Shown here: positions 24,613-32,388 of the stretch, piece by piece
Numbering within the stretch: the first letter of the stretch is position 1
Layout: every line of letters begins with the position of its first letter
From: CAYQQJ01 sp964419935
GTDB taxonomy: Bacteria; Pseudomonadota; Gammaproteobacteria; Pseudomonadales; Cellvibrionaceae
DNA length: 43,905 nt
Assembly (NCBI GenBank): GCA_964419935.1
Contig: CAYQQJ010000026.1
Coordinates: 1-43,905 of the forward strand
Direction: 5' to 3'
The notes under the pieces: generated by a model
What the model saw: the letters and a program-made list of their open reading frames with translations, nothing else
Told to the model about the DNA's origin: nothing
Databases searched by the model: none
Program-made: the position numbers and the translations under genes

Positions 24613-25398
24613 ATGCTTGGCCTGCTGCACAAAATCAATTCCCGTTTATCAAAGGCTGTTGCAAAGCCTGTGCAGCAACCAACCTTGCCATCAAAGCCCG
24701 GAGCCAACACCGATTCCTGGAGCCCCGCAGAAGTTGAACTGTTACTTCACTGTGAACGCAACCCGGTGATATTCGAAGTTCGCCCGTCCACTCAGGATTC
24801 GTCCGCAAACACCTCCTATACAACCTGCATCATCGGGGTGGACCTTATCAACAACGAACTGCTGTTGGACTCTCTGTTTCCCTCACCCCCCATTGAACAA
24901 CGGGCGGACGGCAACCCTTTTTGGATTCACGTAACGCTGGAAGCCGGCAGCTATGCAATTTACGTAAAGCCTGAATATGACAGCACCACTCGCGGCATCC
25001 TGGTGCGCATCCTCGCTACCCGGTTCAACCCAGCGAACACCTCGCATCTGGAAACGCAATACGCCGACAATTGCGGCCCGCAAATGAAACTGCGGATCCA
25101 AGACGGACAGGTTGTCCGAGGCACAATAACTCGGTTATCAGTATCCGGCGCATGTGTCGCCGTCACAGATATGCCGAACCACCGGTCGCCCGCAATGACC
25201 GATGCGGACTGCGACCTGGTTTTCAATGCCCATTTCAGAATCCATTGCCACGGCCGGATGGTTCGCTCGGTAAAACAGCCGGCCCAGAAGCGCAAGCTGA
25301 TCTACCTGCAATTCGATTCCCTCTCAGTTGATGACCGCGCACAACTGATCGCCTATCTCACGGCCTGTAATAAGCCGACGAATAACATTGCCGCATGA
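24613..25398 (+). CDS. PilZ-like (YcgR-type) protein with degenerate c-di-GMP site
   Basis: A 261-residue protein that I read as N-terminal YcgR/PilZN-like (about 40-150, ending VKPEYDSTTRGILVRILATRFN) plus a C-terminal PilZ-like domain (about 155-255). RGTITRLSVSGACVAV resembles the DxSxxG strand, with Arg-Leu for the Asp. LIYLQFDSLSVDDRAQLIAYL resembles the C-terminal PilZ strand and helix. The RxxxR motif that binds c-di-GMP is not visible, so it may not bind the nucleotide. Start: ATG with GAGG 7 bases upstream. The assignment rests on pattern resemblance only. Confidence 0.55.
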   Translation: MLGLLHKINSRLSKAVAKPVQQPTLPSKPGANTDSWSPAEVELLLHCERNPVIFEVRPSTQDSSANTSYTTCIIGVDLINNELLLDSLFPSPPIEQRADGNPFWIHVTLEAGSYAIYVKPEYDSTTRGILVRILATRFNPANTSHLETQYADNCGPQMKLRIQDGQVVRGTITRLSVSGACVAVTDMPNHRSPAMTDADCDLVFNAHFRIHCHGRMVRSVKQPAQKRKLIYLQFDSLSVDDRAQLIAYLTACNKPTNNIAA

Positions 25399-25467
25399 GC
25401 GGCAATGTTTTTGTTGGTTCTTTATTTGACTTTTTCTCGCCAGTATTCACGGCCGCCTATGTAGGTA

Positions 25468-25573
25468 GTTTGTTATCAGGATAACTCTTTCGAAACCCTC
25501 GCGGCAGGGACGCCGCGGGGGAGCTACAGGGAGGCATTTATGCGTTTTCGAAAGAGTTATCCTGATGACAAAC
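25468..25573 (+). repeat. Palindromic element copy 3, AGGGAC hairpin
   Basis: The 28-base arms 25468-25495 (GTTTGTTATCAGGATAACTC and on) and 25546-25573 pair with one G-T exception. Inside, CGCGGC/GCCGCG (25500-25517) closes loop AGGGAC. The second hairpin is degenerate (TACAGGGAGGCA), followed by a GCAT/ATGC hairpin. It lies 70 bases past the PilZ-like stop, with its core in the sense orientation. Confidence 0.85.
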
Positions 25574-25597
25574 GGGTCGAATACGCAAAGCTTAGAT

Positions 25598-25818
25598 ACT
25601 CAAGTTTCGGAGTTCGCAATGGGTATTAACGCCGCCATTTAAGTGGTTTTAGCACCGGCCCGCTTCGGGGTAGGGCTTTTCAAGACACGCCGTGAACCCA
25701 TCCCTGGGGGCTCCTCGCCCGAATCCCGCGGGCTAGGGTCTTAAAAAGCCCTACCCCAAATCGAACCTCGCTATGTACACGCCTTAAGCATGGAACCATT
25801 GAACGCCGATACTTGAGT
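25598..25818 (-). repeat. Palindromic element copy 4, nested, AGGGAT hairpin
   Basis: The outer arms ACTCAAGTTTCGG (25598-25610) and 25806-25818 (12 of 13) match those of copy 1. The inner arms GGGGTAGGGCTTTTCAAGAC (25667-25686) and 25738-25757 pair at 19 of 20. On the minus strand, CCC/GGG closes AGGGAT (25697-25708) and GCCCG/CGGGC closes CGGGATT (25717-25733). It stands 25 bases from copy 3 in opposite core orientation. The rest of the gap up to bioA (25819-26035) shows nothing recognisable. Confidence 0.8.
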
Positions 25819-26035
25819 TAGATAGAGTCGACTATACCAACGCCTGGTTAATATACTGACTGCTCAATCCTCGGTCAGGGCAGACAACAACTGCCCCCAA
25901 ACATAATATAAATTGACTACCCGCCTGCACTGTCACTCCTCCGACCCACCCGGTAGAATCAACATCAACGCGCCCCATGCGCTGCATCATGTTTCGCGCC
26001 TAAATTAACGCTAAAACCGGAATCCGAGTCCACCC

Positions 26036-27334
26036 ATGCCCACGTTAAGTTCAGAAGAAATCCTCGCCATTGATCGCCAGCACATCTGGCACCCCTATTC
26101 CTCATTTGACTCCAATAGCCCGCTCTATCCCGTCGCCTCCGCTCAAGGTGTGGAGCTGACCTTGTCTGATGGACGAAAGCTGATCGACGGTATGTCATCC
26201 TGGTGGAGCGCGATTCATGGATATAACCATCCTGTATTGAACGCCGCAGCGACCAGTCAGCTGAATAACATGAGCCATGTCATGTTCGGCGGGCTGACCC
26301 ACGAACCGGCAGCGCGACTGGCCCAACAACTGGTGGAAATTACGCCTGCGGGATTGGACCGCGTGTTTCTGACAGACTCGGGTTCCGTTGCCGTGGAAGT
26401 CGCCATGAAAATGGCCATCCAATACTGGCAGTCGCAAGGTCAGCAAAACAAAAGTCGCTTTTTGAGCCTGCGCAATGGTTATCACGGCGACACCTTTGGC
26501 GCCATGGCCGTGTGCGATCCGGTAACCGGCATGCACCACCTGTTTGCCGAAGTCCTGCCGCAACATTTCTTCAGTGAAGCCCCGCGCTGTGGTTTTGATG
26601 CAACGTGGGATGACAGCTATATCGAAGACTTTCGGCAACTGCTGGAAACCAACTGTCGCAGTATCGCTGCGGTCATCCTCGAGCCGATCGTGCAGGGTAC
26701 GGGCGGCATGCGATTTTATTCGCCGGAATACCTGAGGCGCGTACGCGCGCTGTGTGATGAATTTGACGTGCTGCTGATTGCTGACGAGATTGCCACCGGT
26801 TTCGGCCGTACCGGTAAACTCTTCGCCTGTGAACATGCCAATATCACGCCGGACATTTTGTGCCTCGGCAAAGCGCTGACCGGCGGCTACGTCACCTCGG
26901 CGGCAACCCTGTGCACTCGCCAGGTCAGTGACACCATCTGCACCGGTGAAGCCGGAGTCTTCATGCACGGCCCTACATTCATGGCCAACCCGCTATCCTG
27001 CGCCATCGCCAACGCCAGTATTGATTTACTGCTTTCCTGTGATTGGCAGTCCCAGGTTATGGCAATAGAGCAACAACTGCGGGAGGGGCTGGCACCCTGC
27101 AGTGCATTACCCAATGTCGCCGATGTGCGAGTGCTGGGCGCTATAGGCGTGGTTGAACTGAAAGAGCCGGTTGATAATAAATTGATTCAACCCATGCTGG
27201 TGGAGCAGGGAATCTGGCTGCGACCCTTCGGCAAGCTGGTATACACCATGCCGCCGTATGTGATGCAGCCGGAACAGCTAGGGTTGCTTTGCGAGGGTGT
27301 GGTGGAAGTGTTAACTGCAATTAACGAACGTTAA
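26036..27334 (+). CDS. bioA: Adenosylmethionine-8-amino-7-oxononanoate aminotransferase BioA
   Basis: BioA makes 7,8-diaminononanoate in biotin synthesis with S-adenosylmethionine as amino donor. It is a class III PLP aminotransferase of 432 residues. Family blocks are IWHPYSSF, LIDGMSSWWSAIHGYNHP, NGYHGDTFGAM, and LLIADEIATGFGRTG with the PLP-ring Asp250. LCLGKALTGGY holds the PLP Lys279. FMHGPTFMANPLSCAIA is typical for BioA. No other bio genes are adjacent and no BirA operator is apparent. Confidence 0.96.
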   Translation: MPTLSSEEILAIDRQHIWHPYSSFDSNSPLYPVASAQGVELTLSDGRKLIDGMSSWWSAIHGYNHPVLNAAATSQLNNMSHVMFGGLTHEPAARLAQQLVEITPAGLDRVFLTDSGSVAVEVAMKMAIQYWQSQGQQNKSRFLSLRNGYHGDTFGAMAVCDPVTGMHHLFAEVLPQHFFSEAPRCGFDATWDDSYIEDFRQLLETNCRSIAAVILEPIVQGTGGMRFYSPEYLRRVRALCDEFDVLLIADEIATGFGRTGKLFACEHANITPDILCLGKALTGGYVTSAATLCTRQVSDTICTGEAGVFMHGPTFMANPLSCAIANASIDLLLSCDWQSQVMAIEQQLREGLAPCSALPNVADVRVLGAIGVVELKEPVDNKLIQPMLVEQGIWLRPFGKLVYTMPPYVMQPEQLGLLCEGVVEVLTAINER

Positions 27335-27396
27335 AAGCTACTATAGTTTTTTGCTTGTTCATCGGACACAGTGCAGTTATCGAGTGCACTGACTGA

Positions 27397-27554
27397 GTTT
27401 GTCATCAGGAATAGGCCTTTTGAAACCCTCGCGGCAGGGATGCCGCGGGGCCGCTCTCTGGCATCCTGCCATCGCGGCATTAGTGCATCCATGCACGTCG
27501 AAGCCACAGGGACGTGTTCATGCGTTTTCAAAAGACCTATTCCTGATGACAAAC
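27397..27554 (+). repeat. Palindromic element copy 5, composite with extra hairpins
   Basis: The arms 27397-27425 (GTTTGTCATCAGGAATAGGC and on) and 27526-27554 pair at 28 of 29. CGCGGC/GCCGCG (27430-27447) closes AGGGAT, and CAC/GTG (27505-27516) closes AGGGAC. Between them are two hairpins reading the other way: TGGC/GCCA around ATCCT and GTGC/GCAC around ATCCAT (27483-27496). It lies between the convergent bioA and trpS 3' ends and could serve as a two-way 3' end structure. Confidence 0.85.
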
Positions 27555-27581
27555 AGACCGAAGCCCCGGTACTATCCGTTG

Positions 27582-28592
27582 CTAGCCAGCCAAAGATCCA
27601 ATCCCAATCGCCTCGCGGACCTTGGCCAGCAGCGGCGCACTATAAGCCCGCGCTTTTTCTGCGCCTTCCTGCAGCACCTTCTCGATTTGATGGGGGTTCG
27701 CCAGTAACTCATTGTAGCGCTCCCGCGGCTCCGCCAGCTCCGCATTGACCAACTCGAACAACTGCTTCTTCGCTTCGCCCCAGGCAATGCCATCGGCAAA
27801 AGCCTGGCGCATCTCAGCGGTTTGTTCAGGTGTGGCGAATGCCTGCCAGATTTGGAACACCGTGGAATCATCCGGGTTCTTCGGCTCGCCCGGCTCCAGC
27901 AGATTGGTCTTGATTTTATTGATGTGCTTGCGCAACGGCTTTTCCGGCAAAAACAACGGAATAGTGTTGTGGTAGCTCTTGCTCATTTTGCGTCCGTCCA
28001 ACCCTTGCAAAACCGCAACATTGTCGTCAACCACGGCCTCAGGCAGGGTAAAAGCCTCACCAAAATGATGATTGAAACGCGCCGCAATATCCCGAGCCAT
28101 TTCCACATGTTGAACCTGGTCTTTACCCACGGGTACGCGGTGCGCATTGAACATCAGAATATCGGCTGCCATGAGGACCGGGTAGCTATAGAGTCCCATG
28201 GTAACCGCGTAGTCGGGGTCCTGCCCCTCCGCCTGATTGGCCGCCACGGCCGCTTTATAAGCGTGGGCGCGATTCATCAAACCCTTGGCGGCCATGCAGG
28301 TCAACACCCAGGACAGTTGCGGGATTTCAGGGACGTCCGACTGACGATAGAACACCGTCTTATCGGTATCGAGCCCAAGTGCGAGCCAGGTTGCCGCAAT
28401 TTCTCTGGTGGACTGGTTGATCATCGCCGGGTCGTGACACTTGATCAGCGCGTGCAAATCCGCGAGAAAAAAGAACGCGTCCACATCACCGGCTTCACTA
28501 CTACGAATGGCTGGCCGAATGGCGCCCACATAATTACCCAGATGCGGCGTACCTGTGGTGGTGATGCCGGTTAAAACCCGTTGCTTGCTCAT
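27582..28592 (-). CDS. trpS: Tryptophanyl-tRNA synthetase TrpS
   Basis: TrpS charges tRNA-Trp. It is a class I synthetase with the HIGH-type motif TGTPHLGNYVGAIR near the N-terminus and KMSKS in DGRKMSKSYHNTI. GLYSYPVLMAADILMFNAH and VPVGKDQVQHVEMARDIA are family blocks. Start: ATG 28592 (MSKQRVLTGI) with AAAAAGG upstream, giving 336 residues as usual. The longer frame to 28637 is not needed. Gene order with the glycosyltransferase upstream (67-base gap) suggests possible cotranscription. Confidence 0.96.
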   Translation of the reverse strand: MSKQRVLTGITTTGTPHLGNYVGAIRPAIRSSEAGDVDAFFFLADLHALIKCHDPAMINQSTREIAATWLALGLDTDKTVFYRQSDVPEIPQLSWVLTCMAAKGLMNRAHAYKAAVAANQAEGQDPDYAVTMGLYSYPVLMAADILMFNAHRVPVGKDQVQHVEMARDIAARFNHHFGEAFTLPEAVVDDNVAVLQGLDGRKMSKSYHNTIPLFLPEKPLRKHINKIKTNLLEPGEPKNPDDSTVFQIWQAFATPEQTAEMRQAFADGIAWGEAKKQLFELVNAELAEPRERYNELLANPHQIEKVLQEGAEKARAYSAPLLAKVREAIGIGSLAG

Positions 28593-28659
28593 AGCGACCT
28601 TTTTCCCCAAGAAATATTCGATAATCCGAGGCCGCAATGATACAAGGTTGGCTTTGGCT

Positions 28660-29790
28660 TTAAAACTGAGCTTTGGCCGTCCGGCTAGACAAGTCGCTGA
28701 ACAGTTGTTGATAGGCGGAGCGGCATTGAGGCCAGCTCATGAAATCAATATTGGGGGCTGCGGGCATAGCGTCTCCGCGATGGCTTTGGATCATAGTCTC
28801 AATCGCCCTGGCGAGCGCCCTCGCCTCCTGATCAACATCAGCGCTGCCAAGGTAGCAAGCGGCGGCGCCGAACCACTCAGAGTAAGCCAGTCGGCGAGGC
28901 ACCAATGGAATGCAGCCGGCAGCAACAGCTTCCAGTACCGCGAGGCCCTGAAAATCATGAATGGCGGTAGACAGGACACAGTGACTACGAACAAGCAGGC
29001 TGTGGTAATCGGCTTTTGCCGCCACATAACCCCACACCCCCAGCCAACCGCGTTCCTGCAAAAAATTGTGCAGTTCACTCATGACTGCCGGCTCCTTCCG
29101 GAACTTCTGACCGGTAACATGAACCTTCAATTGCCGCTCCGCCGGGATGAGTTGCAACGCCGCCAACAGACGCTCCGGGCACTTGTCATATTCCCAACGA
29201 TGGTTCCAGATCATGTTCAGCGGCTCGTCTGGATACCTTGGTTTGCGCACCGCTTGGGACAGAGGCCCTCGACTTTCCAGGGGCACCGGAACAACCCGGC
29301 TTTTCGCCTCCAATCCCGCAACCAGTCCCGGGGGAATACCGTCCGGAAGTCTTTGCAAAAGATTATCCACGCCCTCAAAAAACGAGCAGCGGTTGTAGTT
29401 TGAATTGAAAACGACCTGATCCGCACAAAGCGCCGAATACAGGTTGACCATTTGCGGTTCGATGCTCGGATGTTGATGGACAGTGCGCGGATAGGCGAAT
29501 TGATTTTCGTGGAAGTAAATCGCGGTGGGAATATTGCCGAGCTGCGGCTGAAGACCGCGCAGGCCCGCCAAATCCACCATGGATGTCGCAATGATCAGAT
29601 CGTAGGCAGAATGCAGGCGCTCCGCTTGCGTATACGCCCAAGTCAAACTGTTGCCGCGTATGCGCCAGCTGAAATGTCTTGCCGGCAGTGTCAACAGCGT
29701 CCAATCCACTTCGGGGAACGCGCGTACCAGCCCATCACACCAGTACTTGTGACTGTCAGCGTGATAGGCGGATAGCAGGAGGATGCGCAA
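28660..29790 (-). CDS. tRNA-queuosine alpha-mannosyltransferase-like glycosyltransferase
   Basis: A 376-residue GT4-type glycosyltransferase with a DUF3524-like N-terminus (MRILLLSAYHADSHKYWCDG, LPARHFSWRIRGNSLTWAY, YFHENQFAYP). The C-terminal half has LNMIWNHRWEYDKCPERLLA and GLAVLEAVAAGCIPLVPRRL. This family includes animal QTMAN, which mannosylates queuosine-34 of tRNA-Asp, so a tRNA substrate is likely but unproven here. The only plausible start is TTG 29790, as an in-frame TAG lies 40 bases upstream and no ATG or GTG intervenes. Position next to trpS is only suggestive. Confidence 0.8.
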   Translation of the reverse strand: MRILLLSAYHADSHKYWCDGLVRAFPEVDWTLLTLPARHFSWRIRGNSLTWAYTQAERLHSAYDLIIATSMVDLAGLRGLQPQLGNIPTAIYFHENQFAYPRTVHQHPSIEPQMVNLYSALCADQVVFNSNYNRCSFFEGVDNLLQRLPDGIPPGLVAGLEAKSRVVPVPLESRGPLSQAVRKPRYPDEPLNMIWNHRWEYDKCPERLLAALQLIPAERQLKVHVTGQKFRKEPAVMSELHNFLQERGWLGVWGYVAAKADYHSLLVRSHCVLSTAIHDFQGLAVLEAVAAGCIPLVPRRLAYSEWFGAAACYLGSADVDQEARALARAIETMIQSHRGDAMPAAPNIDFMSWPQCRSAYQQLFSDLSSRTAKAQF

Positions 29791-29836
29791 AGAGAGAACC
29801 GTCCGCCTGTCCAGCAGGCTGTTTGAAAACTACCTT

Positions 29837-30916
29837 CTAGGCGGTTTCGGATAATTCGGGGTTTTTCAAAATGACGGCGTCAAAACCTGCCTGACACAGT
29901 AAGTGTACGGCGATATCTGCACGACTCCCCGCATCACCAGGCACGGCATAAACGTGGGAATGACCAAATTCCTGGAGCGTTTGGCGCAGCCGCGACAGAG
30001 GCACGTTGATGCTGCCAGGCACATGCTGCATGCGGAATTCCACCGGCATTTTCACGTCGATAAGTTTGTAGGGCTTATCCAACGATTCCAGCTTTTGAGG
30101 TTCCAGATAACGCAACACGGGAGAAATCAGCAGTTTGTTGAAATCGTCTGCGTTCAAACGCTTCAGCAGTCCGCGACTGGTCATGGTGACGGTAGCATTG
30201 CGCAAAGTGTTGCCAATAAGAGACTCTTCACCGAAATATTGACCGGGCCCCAATTCGATGTCCACGCTGCCCAATCGGTTGGTAATGCGCGCGGTTCCGG
30301 CAGCTACCACGTAAAAGTGCTGCCCCCTTTCCCCCTCGCGTACCACTTGCTCATCCTTGTCGACTTGGCAACTTTCGAAACAGGAGAACAGCTCCTGCAA
30401 CTGTGCCATGGGAATGCGGGTAAACAACGGCGATTGCAGCAGGCTGGACATCCAGTCGCCGGCGGCCTGGGTTTCCATTTCCTCCACACCGAATTCCGTC
30501 ACATTGACGTCGCTCTCCGCGCGGGGCTCGTCGACGGCCTGGCTCCACGCCACCAGTCGGTCAAGGTATTCCTTATCAAGGGTGAAAATCACACATTCCG
30601 TTTTGGCAATGGCCGACGTTGTGGTGGGCGATGCCTGGTTGAAAGCGACCTGAGCTCGTTCGGTATTGGCGTGGACCTGGCTCACTTCAAATGCGTTATC
30701 GATCAAGTCAACCTGACCACGCAGCAAAAAGAACGCATCATCCAGGGATTTGCCGCGTTTGAAGATCAATTTGCCTTTTGGCACGACCTGTACCTGCAGC
30801 GCGGCATAAGCCTCATCCAGGTAATGCGGGCTCAATATGTTAAACGGCACGAATTCGCCCAGCATTTCGCAGGTCATCATGGCGTTGTCGGAAGCTTTGG
30901 TGGCACTTATAGTCAT
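29837..30916 (-). CDS. Cyclic nucleotide-binding domain protein with inactive rhodanese-like C-terminus
   Basis: 359 residues. Two cNMP-binding-like folds are visible: a degenerate one at about 25-130 (KGKLIFKRGKSLDDAFFLLRGQV) and a better one at about 160-275 (EQVVREGERGQHFYVVAAGT, GPGQYFGEESLIGNTLRNAT, the phosphate-binding cassette being GEESLIGNTLRNAT). A rhodanese-like domain follows at about 280-355 (YKLIDVKMPVEFRMQHVPGS, INVPLSRL). The position of the rhodanese catalytic Cys has Asp (VPGDAGSRAD), so sulfurtransfer is unlikely. No DNA-binding helix-turn-helix is present. The partner is unknown. Confidence 0.82.
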   Translation of the reverse strand: MTISATKASDNAMMTCEMLGEFVPFNILSPHYLDEAYAALQVQVVPKGKLIFKRGKSLDDAFFLLRGQVDLIDNAFEVSQVHANTERAQVAFNQASPTTTSAIAKTECVIFTLDKEYLDRLVAWSQAVDEPRAESDVNVTEFGVEEMETQAAGDWMSSLLQSPLFTRIPMAQLQELFSCFESCQVDKDEQVVREGERGQHFYVVAAGTARITNRLGSVDIELGPGQYFGEESLIGNTLRNATVTMTSRGLLKRLNADDFNKLLISPVLRYLEPQKLESLDKPYKLIDVKMPVEFRMQHVPGSINVPLSRLRQTLQEFGHSHVYAVPGDAGSRADIAVHLLCQAGFDAVILKNPELSETA

Positions 30917-31032
30917 TTCGATACCTCAATAAATCGCACTCAGTGTAGCCTATATTCCGGCTAACGTTGCAGAAACGGGTCACGAAATGAACTGTCAATG
31001 TGCCGGTTGGCGGCAATTACTGCCTCAGGGCG

Positions 31033-32328
31033 TCACAGCAATGCTTGCTGACTGGTGAATTCACTCAACAATCGCCAAAGATGGTAGGCATCCCCATAGC
31101 CGCCAAGTTCGCGGATGGAGTGCATGGCAAAGGTCGGAACGCCTATGTCAACGGTCTTCACCCCAAGCTTGGCCGCAGTCATTGGGCCAATGGTGCTGCC
31201 ACAGGCCATGTCCGCTCTGGAGACGAATACCTGCAACTCAACCTCAGCCGTCTCGGCCAGCAGACGTGTAAAACTGGCGGTGTCGCTGGTGGTGGCGTAG
31301 CGCTGGTTGGCGTTGATCTTGAGCACGGGGCCCCGATTGAGAATCGGGCCATGGTTGTCGTCGTGTTTGCGCGGAAAGTTGGGGTGTATGCCATGGGCAT
31401 TGTCCACTGAAAACATGACAGATGCATCGAGCATCTGTTGACGCTCCTCAACGTGCGGCAACAGGCGCTCCAGAAATGCCGTCAACAACGTGCCCTGAGC
31501 ACCGGTGTCCGAAACACTGCCAACTTCTTCGTGGTCGTTCAAAATCAGCAATGATGAATAATCCAGTCCGGCCGCCAGAATGGATTCGACGCCGGCGTGA
31601 CAACTGAGCAGGTTGTCCAGCCGCGCACTCGCTATGAAATCATTCTCAATACCCACAACCGCAGGTGGCTGAACATCGTAAAAGCTCAGGTCAAATTCCA
31701 GAATCTCATCCGCTTCATTGATCAGCTTCTGGGCAAGCATCTCGTTCTTGACCAGTTGCCGGAAGCTGACCGTTTGATCATCCACCTGCATCAGAACCGG
31801 GCGCATATCCTCCTGGGGATTAATACTGCGCTTTTCATTCACTTCCCGATCCAGGTGGATCGCCAAACTGGGTATCATCGCAATGGGACGGTGAAAATCC
31901 ACCAACTGGTGACCTAACCCACCTTCCCTACTGCGATAGCTGACACGGCCAGCCAAAGACAGATCCCGGTCAAACCACGGATTGAGCAAAACCCCGCCAT
32001 AGACTTCGACACCAACCTGAAGATACGAATGAGACACGCGCTCCGGCCGGGGTTTCACCTTCAGGCACGGGCTGTCGGTGTGCGCACCGATCATGCGGAT
32101 GCCTGCGCGACGGAGCTCTGAATACCCGTATATGAAAGCCAACAAGGATGAATCATGACGGGTGAGGTAATAGCGCTCGCCCGGCTGCAATTGCCAATCC
32201 TGTCTCTCCTGTAACTGGATAAATCCCGCCTGATCCAGAATGTCCCGGGCCGTCTTAACCGCATGATAAGGCGTCGGTGATTGCTCAAGGTAGGACATCA
32301 AGCGGTCATTAAAATCTGTGATGTTCAT
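31033..32328 (-). CDS. apeB: M18 family aspartyl-type aminopeptidase
   Basis: A cytosolic zinc aminopeptidase of the M18 family, 431 residues. Metal and catalytic blocks are GAHTDSPCLKVKP (His and Asp), FIASARLDNLLSC (Asp), LNDHEEVGS (Glu pair) and VPTFAMHSIRELGG (His). HGIHPNFPRKHD and RADMACGSTIGPMTA are typical of M18. AAAGGG precedes the ATG. It is probably independent of its neighbours; gaps are 116 bases to the cNMP gene and 60 to uppP. Confidence 0.93.
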   Translation of the reverse strand: MNITDFNDRLMSYLEQSPTPYHAVKTARDILDQAGFIQLQERQDWQLQPGERYYLTRHDSSLLAFIYGYSELRRAGIRMIGAHTDSPCLKVKPRPERVSHSYLQVGVEVYGGVLLNPWFDRDLSLAGRVSYRSREGGLGHQLVDFHRPIAMIPSLAIHLDREVNEKRSINPQEDMRPVLMQVDDQTVSFRQLVKNEMLAQKLINEADEILEFDLSFYDVQPPAVVGIENDFIASARLDNLLSCHAGVESILAAGLDYSSLLILNDHEEVGSVSDTGAQGTLLTAFLERLLPHVEERQQMLDASVMFSVDNAHGIHPNFPRKHDDNHGPILNRGPVLKINANQRYATTSDTASFTRLLAETAEVELQVFVSRADMACGSTIGPMTAAKLGVKTVDIGVPTFAMHSIRELGGYGDAYHLWRLLSEFTSQQALL

Positions 32329-32388
32329 GAGTACCCTTTATGGTCATAGACAGGAACGCGGGGCGCATCAGAACGCCCATAAAAAATT

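Noticed and set aside
25468..25573. Integron attC site or CRISPR repeat
   Set aside because: No RYYYAAC/GTTRRRY core pair, no spacer pattern, no integrase or cas genes. The structure is a single long palindrome with inner hairpins.
27397..27554. Classical intrinsic terminator between bioA and trpS
   Set aside because: Strong stems exist but no T-run follows on either strand; I list it as a repeat with possible 3' end role only.
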